Assembly: GCF_900107175.1 (NCBI RefSeq)
Contig: NZ_FNOZ01000017.1
Location: 24,409 to 88,408 of the forward strand
From: Modestobacter sp. DSM 44400
Lineage (GTDB): Bacteria; Actinomycetota; Actinomycetes; Mycobacteriales; Geodermatophilaceae
Direction of reading: 5' to 3'
DNA: 64,000 nucleotides
Part shown: in pieces, positions 34,408-42,731 of the stretch
Layout of the letters: each line of letters starts with the position of its first letter
How positions within the stretch are numbered: the first letter of the stretch is position 1
Made by a program: the position numbers and the translations under genes
The notes under the pieces: model-generated
What the model was told of the DNA's origin: nothing
The model's database searches: none
What the model saw: only the letters and a program-made list of their open reading frames with translations

Positions 34408-35495
34408 ACACCGACCCACCTCCGTTCCCGGGAACCCTCCTGGGCGACACCATCGCCGCCGTCCGCCCCCGGGAGGCCGCCGCCGAGCGGGCCGCCCGCG
34501 ACCGGCTGGACCGGATGACCAAGCCGCCGGGCGCCCTCGGCGTGCTGGAGGACGTCGCCGCGCAGCTGGCCGGCACCGCGGGCCGGTGCCCGGCACCGCT
34601 GCCCACCCCGGCCGCAGTCGCTGTCTTCGCCGGTGACCACGGCGTGCACGCCCGGGGCGTCACCCCGTGGCCGCAGGAGGTGACCGCCCAGATGGTCGCC
34701 AACTTCGTCGCCGGCGGCGCGGTGATCAACGCCTTCGCCGCGCAACTGGGAGCCAATGTCGTGGTTGTGGACGTCGGCGTGGCCACGCCCGCCGAGCCCG
34801 CCCCGGCGCTGTGGGACCGCAACGTCCGCCGCGGTACCGCTGACCTCGCGGTCGGTCCGGCGATGAGCCTGGACGAGGCCCGGCGGGCGGTCGAGGTCGG
34901 CATCGAGGTGGCGACGGCGCTCGCCGACGGGCACGGCTGCCTGGTCACCGGCGACATGGGGATCACCAACACCACGGCGTCCGCTGCGTTGATCTGCGCC
35001 TTCACCGGCGCCGACCCGGTCGCGGCCACCGGGCGTGGCACCGGCGTGGACGACCCGACGCTGGCCCGCAAGGTCGACGTCGTGACCCGGGCCGTCGCCC
35101 GGGTGCCGGCGCGGCCGGCGACACCGGAGCAGGCGCTGGCGGCACTGGCCGAGGTGGGCGGCCTCGAACACGCCGCGCTGGCCGGGTTCGTGCTCGGCGC
35201 CGCAGCGGCGCGCGTCCCTGTGCTGCTGGACGGCGTCATCGCCGGCGCGGCCGCGCTGGTCGCTGCCGCGCTGTGCCCGACCGCGCTGGAGCACGCGCTG
35301 GCCGGGCACACCTCGGCCGAGCCGGGACACTCCCTGGCGCTGCGGGCGCTCGGCCTCCGCCCGCTGCTGGGCCTGGACCTTCGACTGGGCGAGGGCACCG
35401 GCGCGCTGCTGGCGGTGCCGCTGGTGGCCAGCGCCGCCCGGGCGCTGCAGGACGTGGCGACGTTCGACTCCGCCGGCGTCACCGAGAAGAGCTGA
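34404..35495 (+). CDS. cobT: Nicotinate-nucleotide:dimethylbenzimidazole phosphoribosyltransferase
   Basis: A 363-residue CobT/CobU-type enzyme. It shows TKPPGALGVLEDVAAQL, FAGDHGVHARGVTPWPQEVT, GDMGITNTTASAAL and LDLRLGEGTGALLA with the catalytic Glu near 330. It makes α-ribazole phosphate from dimethylbenzimidazole and nicotinate mononucleotide. Translation likely starts at TTG 34404, overlapping the preceding stop. Conserved residues begin soon after. The stop overlaps the cysG start (TGATG). Confidence 0.95.
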   Translation: MNTDPPPFPGTLLGDTIAAVRPREAAAERAARDRLDRMTKPPGALGVLEDVAAQLAGTAGRCPAPLPTPAAVAVFAGDHGVHARGVTPWPQEVTAQMVANFVAGGAVINAFAAQLGANVVVVDVGVATPAEPAPALWDRNVRRGTADLAVGPAMSLDEARRAVEVGIEVATALADGHGCLVTGDMGITNTTASAALICAFTGADPVAATGRGTGVDDPTLARKVDVVTRAVARVPARPATPEQALAALAEVGGLEHAALAGFVLGAAAARVPVLLDGVIAGAAALVAAALCPTALEHALAGHTSAEPGHSLALRALGLRPLLGLDLRLGEGTGALLAVPLVASAARALQDVATFDSAGVTEKS

Positions 35496-36730
35496 TGAGC
35501 CCTCCACCCGATCCGGGCTCCGCCGCGGTCTACCCGGTCGGCCTGCGCCTCGGTGGCCGTCGGGTCGTCGTCGTCGGCGGCGGCCAGGTGGCCCACCGCC
35601 GGGTCGCCGGGCTGCTCGAGGCCCGCGCGCACGTCACCGTCGTCAGCCCCGAGGTCACGCCGGCCCTGGAGGCCCTCGTCGCCCCCGGCGCGGTTACCTG
35701 GCACCCGCGCCGCTACGTCCGCGGCGACCTGGCCGGGACCTGGTACGCGGTGGCCGCCACCGACGACCCGGCGGTGAACGCGGCGGTGGCCGAGGAGGCC
35801 GAGCGGCTGCGGATCTTCTGTGCCCGGGCCGACGACCGGTCCGCGTCCAGCGTCTGGACCCCGGCGGTCGGCAGGCAGGGCGACCTCGTGGTCGGTGTGC
35901 ACGGCGGGGGCGACCCCCAGCGGGCCGTCGGCGTCCGGGACGCCGTCCTGGCCGGGCTGACCGACGGCTCGATCGCCGACCGGGCCTCCCGGGCACCCAC
36001 CGGGGCGCCGGGCAGCGTCGTCCTGGTGGGCGGCGGACCCGGCGACCCCGGGCTGGTCACCGTGCGCGGGCGGCAGGCGGTGGCGACCGCGGACGTCGTC
36101 ATCGCCGACCACCTCGCCCCGCAAGGTCTGCTCGCCTCGCTGCCGGTGGGCGTGGAGGTCATCGACGCCTCCAAGCTGCCGCGCGGGCGTGCGATGGCCC
36201 AGGAGCAGATCAACTCCCTGCTCATCGACCGGGCCCGGGCGGGCAAGCGGGTCGTGCGGCTCAAGGGCGGGGACCCGTTCGTCTTCGGCCGCGGCTACGA
36301 GGAGCTCGCGGCCTGCACCGCCGCCGGCATTCCGGTCGAGGTGGTGCCCGGCGTGACCAGCGCCATCGCCGTCCCGGGGCTGGCCGGCGTGCCGGTCACC
36401 CATCGCGGGATGACCCACGAGTTCGTCGTCGTCTCCGGGCACGTGCCCCCCGGCCACCCCGCCTCGCTGGTCGACTGGGCAGCGCTGGGGAAGCTGCGCG
36501 GGACCGTCGTCGTGCTGATGGGCGTGGACACCGCGCCGGCCATCGCCGCCGCGCTGGTCGAGCACGGCCGCCCCGCCGACACCCCCGTGGCGGTGGTCTC
36601 CGACGGGGCGACCCCCGCGCAGCGGATGCTGCGGACGACGCTGGCCGGGCTGGCCCGGACGCTGGCCGACGAGGGTGTCCGGCCGCCCGCGGTGTGGGTG
36701 GTCGGCGACGTCGTCTCCCTCGGTGCCTGA
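35495..36730 (+). CDS. cysG: Uroporphyrinogen-III C-methyltransferase / precorrin-2 dehydrogenase fusion
   Basis: A 411-residue fusion. Residues 15-160 are the NAD-binding precorrin-2 dehydrogenase/ferrochelatase domain (VVVVGGGQVAHRRVAGLL). From about 170 the SUMT domain follows (VGGGPGDPGLVTVRGRQA, RLKGGDPFVFGRGYEEL, VVPGVTSAIAVPGLAGVPVTHRG). The SUMT half supplies precorrin-2, the first corrin-committed intermediate; the front half can divert it to sirohaem. The same arrangement is Rv2847c in M. tuberculosis. It is the last gene of the riboswitch operon. Confidence 0.94.
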   Translation: MSPPPDPGSAAVYPVGLRLGGRRVVVVGGGQVAHRRVAGLLEARAHVTVVSPEVTPALEALVAPGAVTWHPRRYVRGDLAGTWYAVAATDDPAVNAAVAEEAERLRIFCARADDRSASSVWTPAVGRQGDLVVGVHGGGDPQRAVGVRDAVLAGLTDGSIADRASRAPTGAPGSVVLVGGGPGDPGLVTVRGRQAVATADVVIADHLAPQGLLASLPVGVEVIDASKLPRGRAMAQEQINSLLIDRARAGKRVVRLKGGDPFVFGRGYEELAACTAAGIPVEVVPGVTSAIAVPGLAGVPVTHRGMTHEFVVVSGHVPPGHPASLVDWAALGKLRGTVVVLMGVDTAPAIAAALVEHGRPADTPVAVVSDGATPAQRMLRTTLAGLARTLADEGVRPPAVWVVGDVVSLGA

Positions 36731-36751
36731 GCGCCGGCCGGGTGCTCGCTG

Positions 36752-36767
36752 TGTGATCTTGGTCACT
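36752..36767. promoter_or_regulatory. Crp/GlxR-type binding site before the secreted hydrolase gene
   Basis: TGTGATCTTGGTCACT matches the Crp consensus TGTGA-N6-TCACA in 9 of 10 defined bases with the correct spacing. It lies 43 bases before the ATG of the secreted hydrolase gene. A Crp orthologue is encoded at 47152, so cAMP control of this gene is likely. Confidence 0.55.
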
Positions 36768-36810
36768 CGGGGCTACCGTCGGCGCACCGTCACCGTCCGG
36801 AAGGCCCTCC

Positions 36811-38127
36811 ATGACCCGCCACCGCATCCGCGCCCTCCTGGTGCCCCTGGCCCTCGGCCTGCTCACCACCACGCTGGTCAGCCCGGCCTCGGCCGCCCCG
36901 ACGCGGTACCCGCAGCCGCCGGAGGTCGACTACTTCGTCAACGAGGCGACCCTTCCCTTCGACGCGCTCCCCGGAACGACGACCACCCGCACCTGGGGCG
37001 TGCTCCAGGGCGCCGGGTACCAGATCGAGGTGCCCGACCACTGGAACGGCGACCTGGTGATGTGGGCCCACGGCTACCGGGGCACCGGCGCCGAGCTCAC
37101 CGTCAGTGCGCCGCCCGACGGCCTGCGGCAGTACCTGGTCGACCACGGCTACGCCTGGGCGGCGTCCAGCTACGACGAGAACGGCTACGACGTCGACTCG
37201 GGGGTGGAGAGCACGCACCGGCTGGTCAGGTACTTCGACAAGGCCGTCGGCAAACCCGACCAGCGCTACCTCGCAGGGGTCTCCATGGGCGGCCACGTCA
37301 CCGGCGTCTCGATCGAGAAGTACCGGGCCGAGTACGTCGGCGCGATGCCGGTCTGCGGCGTGATGGGCGACCGCCGGCTGTTCGACACGTTCCTCGATTA
37401 CAACGCCGCTGCGCAAGCGCTGACCGACACCCCGCCGGTCTACCCGGCCCCGGCCGACTACGTGACGACGACCGCCGCGCAGATGAAGACCGAGCTGGGG
37501 CTGCCTGACGCCCTCACCCCGGCCGGTGAGGAGCTGCGAGCGGTCACCGAGCAGCGCACCGGCGGTGAGCGGCCGCTGTTCGACGCCGGCTTCGCAAACT
37601 TCGCGAACTTCCTGTTCACCGTGTACCCGGTCTTCCCCGGCCTCGGCGAGGAGAAGGGAGCCGTCGGCGGCAACGCCGACACCGTCTACCAGCTCGATGC
37701 GGACCCGGCGCTGACCGCGGAGGAGCAGGCGCTCAACGCCGAGGTCCTGCGGGTCGAGGCGGCGCGCAGCCACCGCGGGCTGTCCGGCGTGCCGACCATC
37801 GACGGAAGGTTCCGCATCCCGGTGCTGACGATGCACGACCTCGGCGACCTGTTCGTGCCATTCAGCATGGAACAGGAGTACGCCCGGGACGCCGCCCGGC
37901 GCGGCAACTCCGACCTGCTGGTGCAGCGGGCGATCCGCGGCGTCGCGCACTGCGACTTCAGCCCCGAGGAGTACCAGCAGGCGTTCGCCGACCTGGTCAC
38001 CTGGGTGGAGGACGGCGTCCGGCCGGAGGGGGACGACGTCCTGAACCCGACCGTGGTGGCCGACCCCCGCTACGGCTGCCGGTTCACCATGCCGCAGCGG
38101 GACTTCGACACCCAGGACTGCAGCTGA
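36811..38127 (+). CDS. Secreted alpha/beta hydrolase
   Basis: A 438-residue exported protein. A Sec signal peptide ends at ASA-AP near residue 29. The hydrolase core shows a Gly-rich MWAHGYRGTGAE oxyanion region, the nucleophile elbow AGVSMGGHVTG, and a late LTMHDLGDLFVPFSME that should hold the acid. The catalytic His is likely in RGVAHCDFSPEEY. Paired Cys residues near the C-terminus (YGCRF, DTQDCS) suit an extracellular fold. The substrate is unknown; esterase or amidase action is likely. A Crp-type site precedes it. Confidence 0.82.
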   Translation: MTRHRIRALLVPLALGLLTTTLVSPASAAPTRYPQPPEVDYFVNEATLPFDALPGTTTTRTWGVLQGAGYQIEVPDHWNGDLVMWAHGYRGTGAELTVSAPPDGLRQYLVDHGYAWAASSYDENGYDVDSGVESTHRLVRYFDKAVGKPDQRYLAGVSMGGHVTGVSIEKYRAEYVGAMPVCGVMGDRRLFDTFLDYNAAAQALTDTPPVYPAPADYVTTTAAQMKTELGLPDALTPAGEELRAVTEQRTGGERPLFDAGFANFANFLFTVYPVFPGLGEEKGAVGGNADTVYQLDADPALTAEEQALNAEVLRVEAARSHRGLSGVPTIDGRFRIPVLTMHDLGDLFVPFSMEQEYARDAARRGNSDLLVQRAIRGVAHCDFSPEEYQQAFADLVTWVEDGVRPEGDDVLNPTVVADPRYGCRFTMPQRDFDTQDCS

Positions 38128-38134
38128 CGGACCA

Positions 38135-38194
38135 GGCATAGGAAGCTTTCCCCCCGGTTCTCGCGCCGGAACCGGGTGCAGAGCTTCCTATGCC
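38135..38194. terminator. Nested hairpin between convergent genes
   Basis: Perfect outer arms GGCATAGGAAGCT (38135-38147) and AGCTTCCTATGCC (38182-38194) enclose a perfect 8-bp inner stem, CCCGGTTC (38153-38160) with GAACCGGG (38169-38176). It follows the hydrolase stop by 7 bases. It covers the last codons of the FhuF-like gene on the other strand, so it can end both transcripts. It is related in sequence to the repeat inside the chelatase gene. Confidence 0.65.
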
Positions 38195-38919
38195 GGGGGG
38201 ATCCGGGCGGCGGCGTCCTCCAGGAGCACCTGGCGTTCGGCCGGGTCCCGCCGCGGGCAAGAGGTGCAGACGGCCTCGTGCGGGACCCGGTAGAGCAGGC
38301 AGCAGGACGCCCGCCGGGTGAAGCGGGTGCCGACCACCTCGACGTAGCGCGGGGCGGGCATCGGCGCCCCGATCGCGGCGGCCAGCGGTCCGGCCAGCGC
38401 GGTGACGGCGTCCACGTCGCCGACCGCCCGGCCCAGCGCCAGCAGCCGGTTGGCGAGGGAGTCGGTGGCGATGGCCCACAGCGGGCGGGTGCGCGTGCCG
38501 CCGGCCTCGGCGACCGCGCCGACCACCGCGGTGAGCGTGCCGCGCAGGTCCGCTTCCAGGTCGGTGGAGTGGCCGGCGGCGGTGGTCGCCGCGATCGGCA
38601 CCCCGCCGGACAGCAGGTGCAGCCGGGTGTCGGACAGCCGGGCCGACAGCGGCCGGCCGGTGACCAGCCCGGCCAGCGCCGGGGTCAGCAGCACGCTCGA
38701 CACCGAATACCACCACACCGTGGCCAGCACCCGGCGGTCGGTCGTGCGCTGGCGCGCGGCCCGCTCGGTGAGCACGTGTGCCGTCCACCACGCGTCGGCC
38801 AGCCGGGTCGCCGGAACCACCACGCCCATCGGCGGGGCGACCAGCCCGAGCGCGGCCGCACCGGGCAGCCGGGCTGCGACGGCAGCCTGCGCGCCGTCGT
38901 CGCTCTCCTCGTCCCTCAC
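38188..38919 (-). CDS. FhuF-like (2Fe-2S) protein
   Basis: A 243-residue protein with the FhuF C-terminal cluster motif: CCLLYRVPHEAVCTSCPRR near the end (C-C-x10-C-x2-C), which binds a [2Fe-2S] cluster in ferric siderophore reductases. The N-terminal part is helical and conserved only loosely. FhuF-type proteins reduce iron in siderophore complexes to release it in the cytosol. No siderophore uptake genes are adjacent. The GTG at 38919 is chosen. Its last three codons lie inside the hairpin 38135-38194. Confidence 0.78.
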   Translation of the reverse strand: MRDEESDDGAQAAVAARLPGAAALGLVAPPMGVVVPATRLADAWWTAHVLTERAARQRTTDRRVLATVWWYSVSSVLLTPALAGLVTGRPLSARLSDTRLHLLSGGVPIAATTAAGHSTDLEADLRGTLTAVVGAVAEAGGTRTRPLWAIATDSLANRLLALGRAVGDVDAVTALAGPLAAAIGAPMPAPRYVEVVGTRFTRRASCCLLYRVPHEAVCTSCPRRDPAERQVLLEDAAARIPPA

Positions 38920-39046
38920 TCCGGACAGTCTGCGCCTCCGGGGCAGGTCAGGTCCGGGCGACGCGGGGGTGACCGAAGCCATAGGTTGTGCATGAGAGTC
39001 AGCGCCGCCCGGCCGGAACGGCGGCGCCCGGATCCGGAGGTGCCAC

Positions 39047-41008
39047 ATGAGCGGAACGACCGAGGCCCACGGCCTGACCAACCCCGAAGGCGGCTTTCCC
39101 CCGCCAGCGGAGTTCACCGCGCAGGCCAATGTCGGCGAGGAAGCGTACGAGCGGGCCGCGGCCGACCGGGTCGGCTTCTGGGAGGACGCCGCGCGCCGGC
39201 TGGACTGGACCCAGGAGTGGGACCAGGCGCTGGACTGGAGCAACCCGCCGTTCGCCAAGTGGTTCGCCGGCGGGAAGCTCAACGTGGCGGTCAACTGCGT
39301 GGACCGGCACGTCGACGCTGGCCACGGCGAGCAGGTCGCCTACCACTGGGTCGGCGAGCCCGGCGACACCCGGACGATCACCTACGCCCAGCTCAAGGAC
39401 GAGGTGTGCCGGGCGGCCAACGCGCTGACCGAGCTCGGCGTCCAGTCCGGTGACCGGGTGGCGATCTACCTGCCGATGATCCCGGAGGCAGTGGTCTCCA
39501 TGCTCGCCTGCGCCCGGATCGGCGCCGTCCACATGGTCGTGTTCGGCGGCTTCTCCCCCGACGCGCTGGCCAGCCGGATCACCGACGCCGGTGCGAAGGT
39601 CGTGATCACCGCCGACGGCGGCTACCGACGCGGGGCGCCCAGCGCGCTCAAGCCGAACGTCGACGAGGCTCTGACGAAGACCGAGGGCGTCCGGAGCGTG
39701 CTGGTGGTGAAGCGGACCGAGCAGGAAGTGGAGTGGACCGAGGGCCGCGACCTCTGGTGGCACGACGTGGTCGGCGGCCAGTCGACCGAGCACCAGGCTG
39801 ACTCCTTCGACGCCGAGCACCCGCTCTACATCATGTACACGTCCGGGACGACGGCGAAGCCCAAGGGCATCCTGCACACCTCCGGTGGCTACCTGACCCA
39901 GGTCAGCTACACCCACTGGGCGACCTTCGACATCAAGCCCGACACCGACGTCTTCTGGACGGCGGCCGACGTCGGCTGGGTCACCGGCCACAGCTACATC
40001 GTCTACGGGCCGCTGGCGAACCGGACCACCTCGGTCATGTACGAGGGCACGCCGGACACCCCGCACCAGGGCCGGTGGTGGGAGATCGTCCAGGAGTACG
40101 GCGTGACGGTGCTCTACACGGCGCCCACCACGATCCGCACGTTCATGAAGTGGGGCGAGGACGTGCCGGCCGGCTTCGACCTGTCCTCGCTGCGGCTGCT
40201 CGGGTCGGTCGGTGAGCCGATCAACCCGGAGGCATGGCTCTGGTACCACAAGATCATCGGCGGCGGCCGCTGCCCGGTCATGGACACCTGGTGGCAGACC
40301 GAGACCGGCGCGCACATGGTCACCCCGCTGCCCGGCGTGACGACGCTGAAGCCCGGCTCCGCGCAACGCCCGTTCCCCGGGATCGCGGCCAGCGTGGTCG
40401 ACGAGGAGGGCAAGCCCATCGAGGCCGGCGCCACCGGCTACCTGGTGCTCACCGAGCCGTGGCCGGCGATGCTGCGCACCATCTGGGGCGACGACGATCG
40501 CTACAAGGACACCTACTGGAGCCGGTACGGCGCGGGCGTCTACTTCGCCGGGGACGGCGCCAAGCTCGACGAGGACGGCGACATCTGGCTGCTCGGCCGG
40601 GTCGACGACGTCATGAACGTGTCCGGGCACCGCATCTCCACCACCGAGGTGGAGTCCGCGCTGGTCAGTCACCCGACCGTCGCCGAGGCCGCCGTCGTCG
40701 GCGCCACCGACCCGACCACCGGTCAGGGCATCGTGGCCTTCGTGATCCTGCGCGGGGACGCCGAGGACTCCGGTGAAGAACTGGTGAAGACCCTGCGCCA
40801 GCACGTCCGCAAGGAGATCGGGCCGATCGCCAGCCCGCGGCAGATCATGGTCGTTGCCGAGCTTCCCAAGACCCGTTCGGGCAAGATCATGCGCCGGCTG
40901 TTGCGCGACATCGCCGAGAACCGGGAACTGGGCGACGTCTCCACGCTCACCGACTCCTCGGTGATGGACCTGATCAGCAGCAAGCTCCCCGGCGCCAAGG
41001 AAGACTGA
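39047..41008 (+). CDS. acs: Acetyl-CoA synthetase
   Basis: A 653-residue AMP-forming ligase at the family's full length. Adenylation motifs are [14 protein letters not shown] (about 263-276), [12 protein letters not shown] and [20 protein letters not shown]. The hinge [14 protein letters not shown] and the acetylation-controlled Lys in [12 protein letters not shown] (near 618) are intact. It turns acetate, ATP and CoA into acetyl-CoA. A strong GGAGGT Shine-Dalgarno lies 5 bases before the ATG. It corresponds to Rv3667 and opens the block conserved with mycobacteria. A terminator-like repeat follows. Confidence 0.97.
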   Translation: MSGTTEAHGLTNPEGGFPPPAEFTAQANVGEEAYERAAADRVGFWEDAARRLDWTQEWDQALDWSNPPFAKWFAGGKLNVAVNCVDRHVDAGHGEQVAYHWVGEPGDTRTITYAQLKDEVCRAANALTELGVQSGDRVAIYLPMIPEAVVSMLACARIGAVHMVVFGGFSPDALASRITDAGAKVVITADGGYRRGAPSALKPNVDEALTKTEGVRSVLVVKRTEQEVEWTEGRDLWWHDVVGGQSTEHQADSFDAEHPLYIMYTSGTTAKPKGILHTSGGYLTQVSYTHWATFDIKPDTDVFWTAADVGWVTGHSYIVYGPLANRTTSVMYEGTPDTPHQGRWWEIVQEYGVTVLYTAPTTIRTFMKWGEDVPAGFDLSSLRLLGSVGEPINPEAWLWYHKIIGGGRCPVMDTWWQTETGAHMVTPLPGVTTLKPGSAQRPFPGIAASVVDEEGKPIEAGATGYLVLTEPWPAMLRTIWGDDDRYKDTYWSRYGAGVYFAGDGAKLDEDGDIWLLGRVDDVMNVSGHRISTTEVESALVSHPTVAEAAVVGATDPTTGQGIVAFVILRGDAEDSGEELVKTLRQHVRKEIGPIASPRQIMVVAELPKTRSGKIMRRLLRDIAENRELGDVSTLTDSSVMDLISSKLPGAKED

Positions 41009-41009
41009 C

Positions 41010-41060
41010 GGACCCCTCCTGGGTCCCCTCGCAGGCTCGGGCGCGCCCTGCAGGGGGCCA
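41010..41060 (+). terminator. GGACCCCTCCTG...CCTGCAGGGGGCC repeat after acs
   Basis: The copy begins 1 base after the acs stop: GGACCCCTCCTGGGTCC, then CTCGCAGGCTCGG, then CCCTGCAGGGGGCC. The outer parts can pair with small bulges and the CTCG cores form an inner stem. It belongs to the same family as the hairpins at 7037, 27549, 55357 and 56887. Confidence 0.55.
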
Positions 41061-41185
41061 TCTGACGCTCGGGGAGGCCGAGGAGGGGGCCTCAGGAGGG
41101 GACCGGGACGCGCGCGACGCGATGATGCGGCACGATCAGCGAAACGACCGCGCTGCACATCGGCGCTGACCAGGGAGGAACCCCC

Positions 41186-41686
41186 GTGGCCCACAGCGTC
41201 TCCACGCACGTCCCCGGCCCGACCGGCGGGCCGGCCGAGCCCTCGCTCGGCACGCTCGCCAAGAGCGCCATGACCGACGTCTCCACGCTCATCCGCAGCG
41301 AGATCGAGCTGGCCAAGGCCGAGGTCGGGACGTCGGTCAAGCGCGGCGGCGTGAGCATCGCCTCCTTCGCCGTCGCGGGCGTCATGGCCGCCTTCGCCGG
41401 CATCTTCTTCTTCATCGCCCTGGCCGAGTTCCTCACCTGGCTCGGGCTGGCCCGCTGGGTCGCCTACCTGATCGTGTTCGCCTTCCTCCTGCTGATCGCC
41501 GGGCTCGCCGGCCTGGTGGGGTGGCGGATGCTGAAGAAGATCGAGAAGCCCGAGCGCACCCTCGAGACGCTGCACGACCTCCCCGACGTGATGCGCCGCA
41601 AGGCCCCGGGGCAGCGGCAGCACGACCTGCCGGTGGTCCGCAACGGCCAGGTCGTGCGACAGGATCCGCACGCCCGCCTGAGCTGA
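41186..41686 (+). CDS. Actinobacterial holin-X / DUF1469-type membrane protein
   Basis: A 166-residue protein. After a helical cytoplasmic segment (SAMTDVSTLIRSEIELAKAE), two transmembrane helices at about 52-77 and 88-110 are separated by LTWLGLARW. A basic tail follows. The pattern fits the 'phage holin family/Holin-X' proteins that sit beside ephE in mycobacteria (Rv3669-like position). Despite the name there is no phage context. The role is unknown. The GTG start has GGAGGA 8 bases upstream. Confidence 0.78.
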   Translation: MAHSVSTHVPGPTGGPAEPSLGTLAKSAMTDVSTLIRSEIELAKAEVGTSVKRGGVSIASFAVAGVMAAFAGIFFFIALAEFLTWLGLARWVAYLIVFAFLLLIAGLAGLVGWRMLKKIEKPERTLETLHDLPDVMRRKAPGQRQHDLPVVRNGQVVRQDPHARLS

Positions 41687-41798
41687 CCGCGCCGAACTGA
41701 CCACCCCCGCCGGCGGCCCCGGCCCCGCCGGGCGCCCCGATGCCACGAGCGTCCTGCTGCCCGGTCCCTGGGCACACCGGGACGTTTCCGCCAACGGC

Positions 41799-42638
41799 GT
41801 GCGGCTGCACGCCGCCGAGGCCGGCGAGGGCCCGCTCGTGCTGCTGCTGCACGGCTTCCCCCAGTTCTGGTGGGCCTGGCGGGCGCAGCTGACCGGGCTG
41901 GCGGCCGCCGGGCTGCGGGTGGTCGCCCCCGACCTGCGCGGCTACGGGGCCAGCGACAAGCCCCCGCGCGGCTACGACCTGCCGACCGCGGCCTCCGACG
42001 CCGCCGCCGTCGTCCGGGCGCTCGGCGAACAGGACGCCGTCGTCGTCGGCTCCGACTGGGGTGGCCTGGTCGGCTGGACGATGGCCGCGCTGCACCCGCG
42101 GACGGTACGCAAGCTCGTCGTCCTGGGCACCGCGCACCCCCGCCGGATGCGGGCCGGGATGGCCGATGCGGGTCAGCGCCGGGCGTCGGCCTACGCACTG
42201 CCCTTCCAGCTGCCCCGGCTGCCCGAGCGGCAGCTGACCCGCGCCGACGACGACCCGGTGGCCGAGCTGATGCGCCGCTGGTCGGGGCCGGACTGGGTAC
42301 AGACCGCCGACTTCGCCGAGGCGGTGGACCGCTACCGATCGGCGACCCGGATCCCGCAGGCCGCCTACGGGGCGATGGAGTACTTCCGCTGGGCCGGGCG
42401 GTCCCAGGTGCGCCCCGACGGGCTGCGGTTCGCCCGCCGGATGGCCGCGCCCATCACCGCCCCGACGCTGCAGCTGCACGGCGCGGTCGACAGCTGCGTA
42501 CTGCCGGCCACCGCCCGCGGCTCGGACCGTTACGTGGCCGGCGCCTACGAGTGGCGCGAGCTACCCGGCGTGGGCCACTTCCCGCACGAGGAGGCAACGG
42601 CTGAGGTCACCGCCGCGATCGCCGACTTCGCGATCTGA
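41799..42638 (+). CDS. Alpha/beta hydrolase, epoxide-hydrolase (EphE) type
   Basis: A 279-residue hydrolase. The oxyanion HGFPQFWWAWRAQL, nucleophile elbow VGSDWGGLVGW (Asp nucleophile, as in epoxide hydrolases), and catalytic His in GVGHFPHEEATAE are clear. The position matches Rv3670 (ephE). Family-like sequence (PGPWAHRDVSANG) continues in frame upstream of the GTG at 41799 back to a CTG at 41697, but no ATG, GTG or TTG is there. The true start is probably that CTG, 11 bases after the preceding gene. Confidence 0.85.
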   Translation: MRLHAAEAGEGPLVLLLHGFPQFWWAWRAQLTGLAAAGLRVVAPDLRGYGASDKPPRGYDLPTAASDAAAVVRALGEQDAVVVGSDWGGLVGWTMAALHPRTVRKLVVLGTAHPRRMRAGMADAGQRRASAYALPFQLPRLPERQLTRADDDPVAELMRRWSGPDWVQTADFAEAVDRYRSATRIPQAAYGAMEYFRWAGRSQVRPDGLRFARRMAAPITAPTLQLHGAVDSCVLPATARGSDRYVAGAYEWRELPGVGHFPHEEATAEVTAAIADFAI

Positions 42639-42663
42639 CGATCGCGGAGCCATCGTCAGATCG
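42631..42663 (+). terminator. 12-bp hairpin at the end of the hydrolase gene
   Basis: Perfect arms CGATCTGACGAT (42631-42642) and ATCGTCAGATCG (42652-42663) with a 9-base loop. The left arm contains the stop codon of the hydrolase gene. The gene converges with the MarP protease gene about 70 bases further on. No T-tract follows. Confidence 0.65.
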
Positions 42664-42731
42664 GGCCGAAGGCCGGACCGAAGAGGCTCGGCAGCCCGGC
42701 GTAGCCGGTCCGCTCCTACACCGGAGGTGGG

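Noticed and set aside
31525..36766. Two long reverse-strand frames of over 1000 codons opposite cobB to cysG
   Set aside because: They lie exactly opposite well-supported cob genes and show only repetitive Arg/Gly/Pro-rich sequence.
41186..41686. Holin-like protein as sign of a prophage
   Set aside because: No phage genes are near; the gene lies in a conserved housekeeping block next to ephE and marP.
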